64,000 bases of DNA from Microbacterium sp. 70-16 (GCF_001898315.1 NZ_MKTQ01000028.1:234763-298762), one strand, 5' to 3'; shown: positions 40,070-52,933, counted from the stretch's first letter. Program-made: numbers and translations. The notes: a model not told the origin generated them from the letters alone.

Positions 40070-40606
40070 GTGACCGATTCCTCCCCCCGCTATGTCGTGG
40101 CCACCGACGGCGCCTGCAAGGGAAACCCCGGGCCGACCGGCTGGGCCTGGGTCGGCGAAGACGGCCAGTGGGCTGCGGGGGCGATCCCCGTCGGCACGAA
40201 CAACATCGGCGAGTTGATGGGACTGCTGAAGGCCATCGAGGATCACGCCGACGTCGCGCACCTCGTCGTGCAGGCTGACTCGAAGTACGCGATCGACACC
40301 TATTCGTCGTGGATGGATGCTCATCGCCGTCGCGGCTGGAAGACCTCGACGGGCGCACCCACGAAGAACCGCGATCTGCTCGAGCAACTCATCACCGCCC
40401 GCGACGCGCGGCGCGACGCGGGCCTGCCTGACGTCATGCTCGAGCACGTGCGCGGGCACCGCGGTCACGTGCTCAACGAGTGGGCCGACGAGCGCGCCGT
40501 GCGGGGCGCCGAGCACGCCGCGAAGGGCACCGCGAGCGCGTGGTCGTCGCTCGGCGGCCTGCATCCGACCCTCGACGTGTCGTCCGCCCCTTCGAAGAAG
40601 CGCTGA
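40070..40606 (+). CDS. rnhA: ribonuclease HI
   Basis: VTDSSPRYVVATDGACKGNPGPTGWAWV...NNIGELMGLLKAIE...QADSKYAIDTYSSWM...VRGHRGHVLNEWADERAV. Confidence 0.93.
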   Translation: MTDSSPRYVVATDGACKGNPGPTGWAWVGEDGQWAAGAIPVGTNNIGELMGLLKAIEDHADVAHLVVQADSKYAIDTYSSWMDAHRRRGWKTSTGAPTKNRDLLEQLITARDARRDAGLPDVMLEHVRGHRGHVLNEWADERAVRGAEHAAKGTASAWSSLGGLHPTLDVSSAPSKKR

Positions 40607-40614
40607 CCTGGCGT

Positions 40615-40696
40615 TCGTAATTCAGTCTCTGCGCCGCGAAAACCCCGATCGCAACGGTTCGACGGTCGGTACAACGCCGCTCAGACTGAATTACGA
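40615..40696. repeat. long palindrome (family C, copy 2)
   Basis: TCGTAATTCAGTCT ... AGACTGAATTACGA between convergent rnhA and VOC gene. Confidence 0.85.
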
Positions 40697-40705
40697 CCGC
40701 GCGAG

Positions 40706-41116
40706 TCAGTCGGTCGTGCCCTCGAACAGCCCGATGTGGTTGCCGTCGGGGTCGACGATGACGGCCCACCAGCTCTTGTCGGTGATGTTCGCCTTGGCCA
40801 TCGCGACGGTGCCGCCCGCGGCGCGCGTCTTCGCGACCGTCTCGTCGATCGAGTCGACCTCGACATACGACCGCGGCTGGGTGAACCCCTCGCCGCGCGG
40901 CGCGAGCCCGCCACCCGAGATGCCGTTGGGTGCCGACCACATGGGGTAGCCCTCGAACCCCTCGATCTCGGCGATCTTCCACCCGAACAGTCCGGAGTAG
41001 AAGTCGGCCGCCTTCTTCAGGTCAGAAACCGGGATGTCGATGTGCGTGATGTCTCCGTGCGCCACGATGGCCCCTTCCGTCGGCCCACAGTCTGCGCCGC
41101 ACGCCCCACACCTCAC
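40706..41116 (-). CDS. VOC family (glyoxalase-like) protein
   Basis: HGDITHIDIPVSDLKKAADFYSGLFGWKIAEIEGFEGYPMW...ADGNHIGLFEGT-like C-terminus; start probably downstream of 41116 (VAHGDITHIDIPV). Confidence 0.85.
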   Translation of the reverse strand: MRCGACGADCGPTEGAIVAHGDITHIDIPVSDLKKAADFYSGLFGWKIAEIEGFEGYPMWSAPNGISGGGLAPRGEGFTQPRSYVEVDSIDETVAKTRAAGGTVAMAKANITDKSWWAVIVDPDGNHIGLFEGTTD

Positions 41117-41123
41117 AAGAGGG

Positions 41124-41597
41124 TCAGGGCACCAGGAACGAGGCCAGGCGATCGAGCGCGGAGCGCTGGCCCGCGACGAGCCGCGGGCGGGCGCGGGCCA
41201 GCGGCATCCACTCGACGCGGTCGACCTCGGGGAAGGCCTGCACGCGGCCCGACCGCGGAGGCCACTCCAGCTCGAACTCGCCGAAGACCGCCCCAGCCGG
41301 GTCGAATCCCGCCCCGTCGGCCACGAAGACGGTCACCCGCTTGCCCGAGCTGTACGCGAACGTGCCGAGCTCGGCATACTCCCCGACCGGCGGCTCGAGC
41401 CCCAACTCCTCGCGGAACTCGCGCTTCGCGGCATCCAGCGGCGCCTCGCCCGATGCGTCGTATTCCCCCTTGGGAATGGACCAGGCGCCGTCGTCCTTCG
41501 CCGCCCAGTACGGGCCGCCCATATGTGCGACGAGCGCCGACACCTCGCCGTCCGGGTCGACCCGATACAGCAGGATGCCAGCGCTCGTAACAGCCAC
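41124..41597 (-). CDS. NUDIX hydrolase
   Basis: Nudix box GEAPLDAAKREFREELG. Confidence 0.9.
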   Translation of the reverse strand: MAVTSAGILLYRVDPDGEVSALVAHMGGPYWAAKDDGAWSIPKGEYDASGEAPLDAAKREFREELGLEPPVGEYAELGTFAYSSGKRVTVFVADGAGFDPAGAVFGEFELEWPPRSGRVQAFPEVDRVEWMPLARARPRLVAGQRSALDRLASFLVP

Positions 41598-41616
41598 GAC
41601 GGCTCAGGCCGGTGGC

Positions 41617-42630
41617 TCAGGCCGGGCGACCCTTGGGGGAGACCTTGTAGGTCTCCTCCGGGTCGGTCACCGACACCCCGGCGAGCGCGGCGTTGACGGC
41701 GTCGTACGCCGCCTGCTCGAGCACGATGTCGGATGCCTTGACGGTGTCCTCGAGCTGCTCGGGGCGCGAGGCTCCGACGAGGGCCGCGGCGATGTTCGGG
41801 TTGTGCAGCACCCACGCGAGCGCGAGCTGCGGCACAGTGATGCCGGCCTCGTCGGCGATCGGGGCAAGCTTCTGCACGGCCTCGAGGACCTCGTCGCGCA
41901 GGAACCGCTTGATGAAGTTCGCGCCGCTCTTCTCGTCGGTCGCGCGCGAACCGGCGGGCACCGGCTGGCCGGGCAGGTACTTGCCGGTGAGCACGCCCTG
42001 CGCGAGCGGCGACCACACGATCTGCGAGATGCCGAGCTCCTGCGAGGTCGGGATCACCTTCTCTTCGATCACGCGCCACAGCGCCGAGTACTGCGGCTGG
42101 TTTGACACCAGCTGGAAGCCCAGCTGCTTCGACAGTGCGTGACCCTCGCGCAGCTGCTCGGCCGTCCACTCCGAGACGCCGATGTAGAGCGCCTTGCCCT
42201 GACGGACGATGTCGGCGAAGGCCTGCATCGTCTCTTCCAGTGGGGTCTCGTAGTCGTAGCGGTGCGCCTGATACAGGTCGACATAGTCGACCTCGAGGCG
42301 GCGGAGCGACCCGTTGATGCCGTCGAAGATGTGCTTGCGCGACAGCCCCTGGTCGTTCGGGCCCATGCGCCCGATGGGCCAGTAGACCTTCGTGAAGATC
42401 TCGAGCTGCTCGCGGGGCTGCCCCTTGAGCGCCTTCGCGAGCACGACCTCGGCCGCCGTGTTGGCGTATGTGTCGGCCGTGTCGAACGTCGTGATGCCGA
42501 GGTCGAGAGCCTTGTGCACCGTCGCGATCGCCGCATCGTCACCAACCTGCGACGCGTGCGTCACCCAGTTTCCGTAGGTGATCTCCGAGACCTTGAACCC
42601 GCTGTTGCCGAGATAGCGATAGTTGACCAT
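41617..42630 (-). CDS. aldo/keto reductase
   Basis: MVNYRYLGNSGFKVSEITYGNWVTHASQVGDD...FDTADTYANTAAEVVLAKALKG...VDYVDLYQAHRYD. Confidence 0.92.
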   Translation of the reverse strand: MVNYRYLGNSGFKVSEITYGNWVTHASQVGDDAAIATVHKALDLGITTFDTADTYANTAAEVVLAKALKGQPREQLEIFTKVYWPIGRMGPNDQGLSRKHIFDGINGSLRRLEVDYVDLYQAHRYDYETPLEETMQAFADIVRQGKALYIGVSEWTAEQLREGHALSKQLGFQLVSNQPQYSALWRVIEEKVIPTSQELGISQIVWSPLAQGVLTGKYLPGQPVPAGSRATDEKSGANFIKRFLRDEVLEAVQKLAPIADEAGITVPQLALAWVLHNPNIAAALVGASRPEQLEDTVKASDIVLEQAAYDAVNAALAGVSVTDPEETYKVSPKGRPA

Positions 42631-42672
42631 GCCTCCACGCTACCCGCGCACGCGGGTGCCGCGGCGCGCGTA

Positions 42673-45600
<2,928 letters not shown>

Positions 45601-45676
45601 GGGTGGCTGCGCCGGGCGGGGTGCGCCGGGGTTCGTGCCCAGACTCCGTTCACCCGAGTACGAAAGGATGGATCAC

Positions 45677-46561
45677 GTGACTTCTGCTGAATCCCGTCCG
45701 CGAATCGTGTTCCTCGACGTCGACGGGACGATCCTCGAGCACGGATCGGTCATCGCGTCGTCGACCGTGACGGCCATCCGTACAGCACGCGCGAATGGGC
45801 ACCTCGTCTACCTGTGCACGGGCCGCGCCGAGGGCGATCTGCACCCGTCCGTGCGCGAGATCGGCTTCGACGGGGCGATCACCAACGGTGGCGCCTTCGC
45901 GACGCGGGGCGATGAGCTTGTCGTCGCGCACCCGATGGAGCGCGCCGATCTCGACCGGCTCACGGGGTATCTCGTCGACCACGGCATCCAGTTCTTCCTG
46001 CAGTCGCACGAGGCCGTCTTCGCGAGCGAGGGCATCTTCGCGATGATGGCCGACTTCCTGCGCATGCGCGCCGAGCGCCGACGCGAAGACCTGCACCACC
46101 TGGGACTCGACGACAGTGATGACCTGCTCGACAGCGTCATGGCCGAGGCCAGCCAGCGCTACCGGCCGCTCGAAGAGGCGCCGCTCGACGAGATCGCGAA
46201 GGCTGTCTTCATCAGCGGCGACTCCGACGCCGTCACCCGCGCGCAGCGCGATCTGGGCGACCGCTTCCACGTGATCCCGGGCAGCATGCCGCTGCCCGGC
46301 GGATCCAACGGCGAGATCTCACCCCTCGGGGTGAACAAGGGCGCGGGCATCCTCGAGATCTTGGCGCTGCTCGGCCGCGACGCCGCCGACGCAGTCGGCA
46401 TCGGCGACAGCTGGAATGACGTCGAGATGTTCGAGGTGTGCGGCGTCTCGTTCGCGATGGGCGGCGCCGATCCCGAACTGCAGGCGCTCGCGGGCCGCAC
46501 CACGACCGGTGTCCTCGACGACGGCGTCTGGAACGCCTTCGTCGAGATCGGCCTCGTCTGA
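45677..46561 (+). CDS. Cof-type HAD-IIB family hydrolase
   Basis: PRIVFLDVDGTILEHGSVIASSTVTAIRTARANGHLVYLCTGRAEGDL...VGIGDSWNDVEMFEVCGVSFAMGGADPELQALA; GTG start after AAAGGA. Confidence 0.9.
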   Translation: MTSAESRPRIVFLDVDGTILEHGSVIASSTVTAIRTARANGHLVYLCTGRAEGDLHPSVREIGFDGAITNGGAFATRGDELVVAHPMERADLDRLTGYLVDHGIQFFLQSHEAVFASEGIFAMMADFLRMRAERRREDLHHLGLDDSDDLLDSVMAEASQRYRPLEEAPLDEIAKAVFISGDSDAVTRAQRDLGDRFHVIPGSMPLPGGSNGEISPLGVNKGAGILEILALLGRDAADAVGIGDSWNDVEMFEVCGVSFAMGGADPELQALAGRTTTGVLDDGVWNAFVEIGLV

Positions 46562-46589
46562 CCCCGCGCCGCGGGTGCGCTCGCGCCAC

Positions 46590-46676
46590 GGCGCATAACT
46601 CAGGCAATCTGACCTCTGAGCGGCCGTGCAGGCCGTGCAGGCCGTGCAGGCCGTGATCCTGCCTGCGTTATGCGCC
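46590..46676. repeat. 87-bp long palindrome (family B, copy 2) with a tandem 9-mer in the loop
   Basis: GGCGCATAACTCAGGCA ... TGCCTGCGTTATGCGCC; loop contains (GCCGTGCAG)n; between convergent genes. Confidence 0.85.
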
Positions 46677-46716
46677 CGCAATCACGCGCGCTGGCGGTGC
46701 GCCACGGCGCCGCGGG

Positions 46717-47559
46717 TCACAAGAAGATGTCGGGGAACAGCTCACTATCGGGCGTGCCGGCCGTCGCGGCGTAGCCGGAGAAATCGGTCACCCCGGCATC
46801 CCGCAGCACCTGCTCGACGATGAGGGTCTGCCCCGTGTACTCGCGCGCGGGGCGCGTGAGCACCTCGTAGGCGGCGTCGGCGTAGACCTCGGGCGTGCGA
46901 CTGACCTTCATCATGCGGTCGCCGCCGAGCGCGAACTGCACGGCGGCGGTCGCGATCGTCGTCTCGGGCCACAGGGTGTTCGCGGCGATGCCGTCCTTCG
47001 CGAACTCGGCGGCAAGGCCGAGCGTGGCCATCGTCATGCCGTACTTCGCGAGCGTGTACCCGGTGTGCGCGCCGAGCCACCGCGGCGTGATGTTCAGCGG
47101 CGGCGACAGCGACAGGATGTGCGGATTCTCGGCATCCTTCAGGATCGGCACCGCGGCACGCGACAGCATGAACGTTCCGCGGACGTTGACGTCCTGCATG
47201 AGGTCGTACTTCTTCGTGGCGAGGTCGAGCGAGCCCGACAGATCGATCACCGACGCGTTGTTGATGACGATGTCGATGCCGCCGAACTCGCCCTGCGCCT
47301 TCAGGACGGCCTCGGTGATGTCGTCGTCGCTGCGGACGTCGCCGACGATCGGCAGGGCGCGCCCGCCCGCCGCCTCGATCTCGGCGGCGGCCGAGTGCAC
47401 GGTGCCCTCGAGCTTCGGGTGCGGGGTGTCGGTCTTCGCCATGAGCGCGATGTTCGCGCCGTCGCGCGCGGCGCGCAGTGCGATCGCGAGGCCGATGCCG
47501 CGGCTGCCACCCGACATCAGGATCGTCTTGCCGGCGAGGCCGGCCCCTGAGCTTGTCAT
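46717..47559 (-). CDS. SDR family oxidoreductase
   Basis: GKTILMSGGSRGIGLAIALRAARDGANIALMAKT...VINNASVID...YTLAKYGMTMATLGLAAEF. Confidence 0.92.
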   Translation of the reverse strand: MTSSGAGLAGKTILMSGGSRGIGLAIALRAARDGANIALMAKTDTPHPKLEGTVHSAAAEIEAAGGRALPIVGDVRSDDDITEAVLKAQGEFGGIDIVINNASVIDLSGSLDLATKKYDLMQDVNVRGTFMLSRAAVPILKDAENPHILSLSPPLNITPRWLGAHTGYTLAKYGMTMATLGLAAEFAKDGIAANTLWPETTIATAAVQFALGGDRMMKVSRTPEVYADAAYEVLTRPAREYTGQTLIVEQVLRDAGVTDFSGYAATAGTPDSELFPDIFL

Positions 47560-48332
47560 GCCTTCTCCTTACGTCGGGCGGATGCCGCGGCGAACGCCGC
47601 CACCCGCACGCGGGATTCTTCGGTGTCGAATGCGGCGCCGATCGTGCGCGCCTCGTCGGCGAGGTTGTCGGCGAACGAGCGACCCGCGCCCGTGCGGACG
47701 AGCCGTTTGGCCTGTCCGAACGCGGCTGTCGCGTTCTGCAACCAGAAGTCGGCGACCTCAGCCGCGCGCTTTGCGGGGTCGATCGAGACCTCGCTGATGA
47801 GGCCCCAGTCGAGGGCCGTGTCGGGGTGGATCGTCTCGTCGCGCAGCAGCAGTCGCAGCGCACGCGTCTGGCCGATCGCCGCCACGAGCAGCGTCGAGAC
47901 GCCGAGGTCGGGCGTCAGTCCGATGTTGGCGTAGCGGCTGACGAACTGCGCGCGAGGCGACGCGACGATGTAGTCGGCCGTCAGCATGAGGCCGAGTCCC
48001 CCGCCCGCGACGGCGCCCTGCACCGCGGCGACGATCGGCTTGTCAGACTCGACGAACGTGCGGATGCCGTCGTGGATGACATCCGCCATCGCCGTCACGT
48101 CGGTGCCGCGCGCGCCGCCCGACCCCATCTCGAGGACGTCGCCGCCGGCGCAGAAGGCAGGCCCCGCGGCATCCAGGATCACGGCACCCACGGAGGGGTC
48201 GGCGGTGACCTCGTGAGCGAGGTCGCGCCAGCGCCGCCCCATCTCGAAGCCCATCGCGTTGAGCGAGGCGGGGCGGTTGAACGTGAGGCGCGCGAGCGCG
48301 CCGTCGCGCGTGTACAGGATCGAATCGGTCAT
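47556..48332 (-). CDS. enoyl-CoA hydratase/isomerase family protein
   Basis: MTDSILYTRDGALARLTFNRPASLNAMGFEM...FCAGGDVLEMGSGG...VQGAVAGGGLGLMLTADYIVASPRAQF. Confidence 0.9.
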   Translation of the reverse strand: MTDSILYTRDGALARLTFNRPASLNAMGFEMGRRWRDLAHEVTADPSVGAVILDAAGPAFCAGGDVLEMGSGGARGTDVTAMADVIHDGIRTFVESDKPIVAAVQGAVAGGGLGLMLTADYIVASPRAQFVSRYANIGLTPDLGVSTLLVAAIGQTRALRLLLRDETIHPDTALDWGLISEVSIDPAKRAAEVADFWLQNATAAFGQAKRLVRTGAGRSFADNLADEARTIGAAFDTEESRVRVAAFAAASARRKEKA

Positions 48333-48392
48333 CAGCGGCTCCTTGGGTCGGTCACGAAGGCGTTGGCCACGGATGCGGTCGCAGCGGGCGTC

Positions 48393-48492
48393 CCGCAATA
48401 ACTCAGGAACGACGCCCCTCGCTGCGGACCCGGGCCGCGGAATTCCGCGGCCCGGCGTGCGGCAGGGACGCGCAACTCCTGAGTTATTGCGG
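48393..48492. repeat. 100-bp long palindrome (family A, copy 3)
   Basis: CCGCAATAACTCAGGA ... TCCTGAGTTATTGCGG with internal CCGGGCCGCGGAATTCCGCGGCCCGG. Confidence 0.88.
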
Positions 48493-48516
48493 CGAGGTCG
48501 TGGAGCATGCCGCGCG

Positions 48517-49278
48517 TCACTTCGGCGCCATGCGGATCGCGCCGTCGAGGCGGATCGTCTCGCCGTTGAGGTAGCCGTTGTCGACGATGTGGGCGACGAG
48601 CGCCGCGTACTCGTCGGGTCGGCCGAGGCGGGCCGGGTAGGGCACCTGCTCGCCGAGGCTCGCCTGGGCGGCTTCGGGCAGCCCCGCGAGCATGGGGGTC
48701 TCCATGATTCCCGGTGCGATCGTGCAGACGCGGATGCCGTAGCGCGCGAGCTCGCGCGCGATCGGCAGCGTCATCGCGTGCACTCCGCCCTTGCTCGCGG
48801 AGTACGCCGGCTGGCCGATCTGGCCGTCGAAGGCGGCGACGGATGCCGTGTTGATGATGACGCCGCGGTCGCCACCCTCGGTCGGCTCGGTCTTCGCGAT
48901 CGCGGCGGAGCTTTGCGCGATGACGTTGTAGGTGCCGATGAGGTTGACCCGGATGATCCGCTCGAAGTGCGCGAGGTCGGTCGGCGCACCCTCGCGGTCG
49001 AGCACCTTCGCGGGCGGGGCGACGCCCGCGCAGTTGACGACGACGCGCAGCGGCCCGTGGTCGCCGGCCGCACCGACCGCGAAAGCGATCTGCTCGGGGT
49101 CGGTCACGTCGGCGGGAACGAAGGTCCCGCCGATCTCGGCCGCGCGCTCGGCTCCCGGCGACGTGGGCAGGTCGACGATCACGACGTGCGCGCCCGCGGC
49201 CGCGAGGCGGGTCGCGGTGGCGAACCCCAGACCGCTGGCACCGCCCGTGACGAGGGCGGATGCTCCGACGATGTCCAT
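48517..49278 (-). CDS. SDR family oxidoreductase (3-hydroxyacyl-CoA dehydrogenase type II-like)
   Basis: [37 protein letters not shown]...[13 protein letters not shown]...[38 protein letters not shown]. Confidence 0.92.
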   Translation of the reverse strand: MDIVGASALVTGGASGLGFATATRLAAAGAHVVIVDLPTSPGAERAAEIGGTFVPADVTDPEQIAFAVGAAGDHGPLRVVVNCAGVAPPAKVLDREGAPTDLAHFERIIRVNLIGTYNVIAQSSAAIAKTEPTEGGDRGVIINTASVAAFDGQIGQPAYSASKGGVHAMTLPIARELARYGIRVCTIAPGIMETPMLAGLPEAAQASLGEQVPYPARLGRPDEYAALVAHIVDNGYLNGETIRLDGAIRMAPK

Positions 49279-49300
49279 CTGTTCTCCTTCGAACGGGCGC

Positions 49301-49324
49301 TACCGCGTATCAGCATACGCGGTA
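49301..49324. promoter_or_regulatory. candidate operator or hairpin upstream of the SDR gene
   Basis: Perfect TACCGCGTAT-CAGC-ATACGCGGTA. Confidence 0.5.
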
Positions 49325-49422
49325 CTGAGTCTCACATGCGATCTTTTGCGGGATGCCTCCGCGTACCCCTCCATCTCAGCATGGGCCTGGCGACGGCGCG
49401 AGCTTCGGAGTTGACTGCGAGC

Positions 49423-49782
49423 ATGGAGTTGCAGACCAAGCACGTGTACGACGAGGCATCCCCCGGCGACGGATACCGGGTGCTCACCGACCGGTTGTGG
49501 CCGCGGGGACTCTCGAAGGAGCGCGCCCACCTCGACGAGTGGGCGAAGGAGCTCGCCCCCTCGACCGAGCTGCGGACGGCGTTCCATCACGAGGGTCTGC
49601 CGTGGCCCGAGTTCGAGCAGCGCTTCCGCGCCGAACTCGCCGCCAACCCCGAGCTCGCCGAGCGCGCGGCAGCCTGGGCAGAGCACGACGTGGTCACGCT
49701 GCTGTACGGGTCGCACGACGCGCAGCACAATCAGGCGGTCGTGCTGCAGGAGGTGCTGGAGGCGAGGGCCGAGGGTCGCTGA
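49423..49782 (+). CDS. DUF488 family protein
   Basis: MELQTKHVYDEASPGDGYRVLTDRLWPRGLSKERAHLDEWAKELAPSTELRTAFHHEGLPWPEFEQRFRAEL in frame with ORF 48259..49782. Confidence 0.85.
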   Translation: MELQTKHVYDEASPGDGYRVLTDRLWPRGLSKERAHLDEWAKELAPSTELRTAFHHEGLPWPEFEQRFRAELAANPELAERAAAWAEHDVVTLLYGSHDAQHNQAVVLQEVLEARAEGR

Positions 49783-49864
49783 CCCGGCATCCGCTCGCCT
49801 TCATCGGTTCCGATACGCGGCTCGCGGGCCGTCACATGGGACGGACGAAGCTCGCCCACGCGCG

Positions 49865-50653
49865 TCACCCCGGCCCGAGGATGAAGTTCCACGTCCCCGC
49901 GGCGACGGCGGATGCCACGGCTACGGCCGAGATCGCCGCGCCGATCGCGACGAGGGCCCACTCGCGTCCGCCGAAGCGCGACTCGCGCGCCCACGTGCGT
50001 CGCCCGGGGGCGCCGAATCCGCGGGCCTCCATCGCGGTCGCGAGCTTCGATCCGCGCCGGATCGAGAGCACGAGCAGGGCGAACGCCATGCCGACGAACC
50101 GGCGCACACGCCCCCGGTCGGCGACACCCCGCGCCCGGCGCGCAAGCTCGAGCGCGCGCCAGTCGTCGAGGAAGAGCCCGACCATCCGCAGCCCGGCGAG
50201 CGCCCCGAGCACGAATCGCGCGGGCAGCCGCACGATCTGCGCGAGACCGTCGGCGAGATCGGTCGGGTCGACCGTGACGAACAGCACGACCGACGGCAGC
50301 GCGACCGCGAGCACGCGGAACAGCGTCGCGACCGCAAGTGTCAGCGAGCCCTCGCTGATGCGGATCACGAACCACTCGACGTACACCTGACCGGATGCCT
50401 CGCCGTACAGCGCGATCGTCAGCGCCGTCAGCGGCGCCGCGATCCACACCGGCAGCGTGCGCAGCCAGAACTCGCGCCAGCCGAGCCCCGCGAACAGGAA
50501 CAGCAAGCTCTCGAGCACAAGCGCCACCGCCGCCGACACCCAGTCGAGCGTCAGGATCAGTGGCAGCGCGATCAGCGCGCTCGCGGCGAGCTTCGCGACG
50601 GGGTTGATCCCCGCGACCACCCCGGTGCGCGCACGCGTGTCGAGCAGGGTCAT
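49865..50653 (-). CDS. ykoC: ECF transporter transmembrane (T) component
   Basis: INPVAKLAASALIALPLILTLDWVSAAVALVLES...GLRMVGLFLDDWRALELARRARG; downstream of the ECF ATPase. Confidence 0.85.
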   Translation of the reverse strand: MTLLDTRARTGVVAGINPVAKLAASALIALPLILTLDWVSAAVALVLESLLFLFAGLGWREFWLRTLPVWIAAPLTALTIALYGEASGQVYVEWFVIRISEGSLTLAVATLFRVLAVALPSVVLFVTVDPTDLADGLAQIVRLPARFVLGALAGLRMVGLFLDDWRALELARRARGVADRGRVRRFVGMAFALLVLSIRRGSKLATAMEARGFGAPGRRTWARESRFGGREWALVAIGAAISAVAVASAVAAGTWNFILGPG

Positions 50654-52146
50654 GTCGCCGCCCCCAGCACGAAGCGCCGCGCCTGCAGCGCGCGCACGAC
50701 GGCGTCGTCGTGCGTGATCGTGACGATCGCGACGCCGTCGTCGCGCAGCGCGGCGAGCATCGCGACGAGCTCGGCCCAGGTGCGGGCATCCTGCCCGAAC
50801 GTCGGCTCGTCGAGCACGAGTACGCGCGGCGCCGTCGCGAGGGCGGCCGCGACTGTCAGCCGCCGCTTCTCACCGCCCGACAGCGTGTACGGGTTGGCGC
50901 GCGCGAGCGGCGCAAGCCGCAACCGCTCGAGCAGTTCGCCGACGCGCGGCGCAATCACGTCGTCGGTCAGCCCCAGCGCGCGCGGACCGACCTCGAGCTC
51001 TTCGCGCACGGTCTTCGCGAGCAGCTGATGCTCGGGGTCCTGGAACACCATCCCGATGCGCGTCAGCAGCTCGCGTGACCGCCACGCGATCGGCGACCCT
51101 CCGGCGTCGCCGGCGAGAACGGATGCCGCGGTCACCTCCCCCGCGGCCGCCGGCAGCAGCCCCGCCAGCGTCAGCCCCAGCGTCGACTTGCCGGCGCCAT
51201 TCGCGCCCACGATCGCGAGCGCCTCACCCGCCCGCACCTCCAGATCGATGCCCGACGCGACCGGCACACCGCGCACGCGCGCGACCGCGAGATCCCGCGC
51301 GTCGAGCAGCACCTCGCCGCCGACAGAAGAACCCGCAGGCCCCAAACCACCCACAGACCTCAAGCCACCCACAGAAGCCGGAACCACCGGCGGAATCCCC
51401 GGCACCCACACCCCGGCATCCGCCAGCTCGGCACCGCGCTCACCGAGCACCGCCTCCGGCGACCCGTCGGCGATCACGCCGTCGGGCCCGATCACGATGA
51501 CGCGGGTCACGAGCGGCAGCCACACCTCGACGCGGTGCTCGACGACGACGAGCGACGCGCCGGTCTCGTCGAGCACGCGCTCGACGGCACCACGCACTTC
51601 GGCGACGCCGCCCGGGTCAAGGTTCGCCGTCGGCTCGTCCAGCAGCAGCAGGCCGGGCCGCATCGCGAGGGCGCCTGCGAGCGCGAGCCGCTGCTTCTGC
51701 CCGCCCGACAGCGCCTTGGTCGGCCGGTCGAGCGGGACGTCGAGCCCGACGGCATCCAGCGCCCAGCGAACCCGAGGCCAGATCTGCTCGCGCGGCACCC
51801 CGAGGTTCTCGCACCCGAACGCGACGTCGTCGCCCACGCGCGCGAGGATCATCTGCGCGTCGGGGTCTTGCAGCACGAGTCCGCTGCGTCCGCGGGATGC
51901 CGCGGCGAGCGCGCCGTCGACGAGCAGCTCGCCGTGCGACTCGCCCTCGTCTTCACCGCCGAGCACGCCCGCGAGTCCCTGCAGGAGCGTCGACTTGCCC
52001 GCGCCGGAGGCGCCGAGCAACAGCACGCGCTCACCGGGCTCGATGTGGAACGAGACGTCGCGCAGCGCCCATGCCCGCCGCGACGCGTGGCGCCAGCCCC
52101 AGCCGTGCGCGTCGACAGACGCCGGCGCGACGGACTCCACCCGCAC
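50650..52146 (-). CDS. ykoD: duplicated ECF ABC transporter ATPase
   Basis: Two Walker A (GASGAGKSTLL, GANGAGKSTLG) and two signature motifs (LSGGQKQRLA, LSGGEKRRLT). Confidence 0.92.
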   Translation of the reverse strand: MRVESVAPASVDAHGWGWRHASRRAWALRDVSFHIEPGERVLLLGASGAGKSTLLQGLAGVLGGEDEGESHGELLVDGALAAASRGRSGLVLQDPDAQMILARVGDDVAFGCENLGVPREQIWPRVRWALDAVGLDVPLDRPTKALSGGQKQRLALAGALAMRPGLLLLDEPTANLDPGGVAEVRGAVERVLDETGASLVVVEHRVEVWLPLVTRVIVIGPDGVIADGSPEAVLGERGAELADAGVWVPGIPPVVPASVGGLRSVGGLGPAGSSVGGEVLLDARDLAVARVRGVPVASGIDLEVRAGEALAIVGANGAGKSTLGLTLAGLLPAAAGEVTAASVLAGDAGGSPIAWRSRELLTRIGMVFQDPEHQLLAKTVREELEVGPRALGLTDDVIAPRVGELLERLRLAPLARANPYTLSGGEKRRLTVAAALATAPRVLVLDEPTFGQDARTWAELVAMLAALRDDGVAIVTITHDDAVVRALQARRFVLGAAT

Positions 52147-52153
52147 GCCCGGG

Positions 52154-52798
52154 TCAGACCAGCGCGCGGCGCTCGCGCCCCGAGGCGAAGCGGTCGAGCG
52201 CGCCCGTTGCGGCGAGGCCCCGCGCGAGCACCCACGACAGGCCACCCGCGATGACGGCGCCCGAGACGACTGTGCTGATCAGGTAGACGGTCGTGAACGT
52301 GGCATCCGCCCCCGCGTACCAGAGGATCAGGTTGTTGATGCCGCCGGCGAACGCCGCAGCGGCACCGGCGACCAGCGCGACCGGCAGCGACCACGCCCGG
52401 TAGAGGAAGAGCAGGAAGATGATCTCGGCGCCGAGGCCCTGAACAAGCCCCGCCTCGATCGTGAGGAAGCCGCCCCACTGGTTGCCGACGAGCGCCGAAA
52501 CGACCGCGGCGAGCGTCTCGACGTAGATCGCGGCGCCGGGCTTGCGAATGATGAGCGCCCCGAGCACGCCCGCAAACAGCCACGGCCCGTCGAGCAGGCC
52601 CTGCAGGCCCGGCAGCAGTGGGTCCAGCAGCGCCTTGGGTCCGAGATAGCCGAAGTTCCAAAGCAGGAAGATCAGGCCGGATGCCACGCCGATGACGCTG
52701 GCGACGACGATGTCGACGATGCGCCAGCGCAGGCGACCGAGGGCCGAGTTTGCGGCAGACGTGGGCCGAACGGTGGATGGGGACGCAGATGCGTGCAT
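52154..52798 (-). CDS. ykoE: ECF transporter substrate-binding (S) component, thiamine/HMP type
   Basis: RWRIVDIVVASVIGVASGLIFLLWNFGYLG...VLGALIIRKPGAAIYVETLAAVVSALVGNQWGG...QGLGAEIIFLLFLYR; TPP riboswitch upstream. Confidence 0.9.
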   Translation of the reverse strand: MHASASPSTVRPTSAANSALGRLRWRIVDIVVASVIGVASGLIFLLWNFGYLGPKALLDPLLPGLQGLLDGPWLFAGVLGALIIRKPGAAIYVETLAAVVSALVGNQWGGFLTIEAGLVQGLGAEIIFLLFLYRAWSLPVALVAGAAAAFAGGINNLILWYAGADATFTTVYLISTVVSGAVIAGGLSWVLARGLAATGALDRFASGRERRALV

Positions 52799-52805
52799 GT
52801 TCTCT

Positions 52806-52890
52806 CCTCCCTGCGCCGGCATGATCCGGATCAGGTTCGACGGTCGAAGCGTGGTTCGCTTCCTCTCAGCCCGGCTCACCGGACTCCCGT
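52806..52890 (-). ncRNA. TPP riboswitch (THI element)
   Basis: Minus-strand ACGGGAGTCCGGTGAGCCGGGCTGAGAGGA...CCTGATCCGGATCATGCCGGCGCAGGGAGG: CTGAGA and GGATCATGCCGGCGCAGGGA cores. Confidence 0.93.
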
Positions 52891-52933
52891 GGTTGTGTCG
52901 TTGAGTATAGCTGTGACCGGGTAGTTTTGGCGG

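Noticed and set aside
46622-46653. GCCGTGCAG tandem repeats considered as a CRISPR-like array
   Set aside because: 9-bp head-to-tail units with no spacers; part of a palindrome loop.
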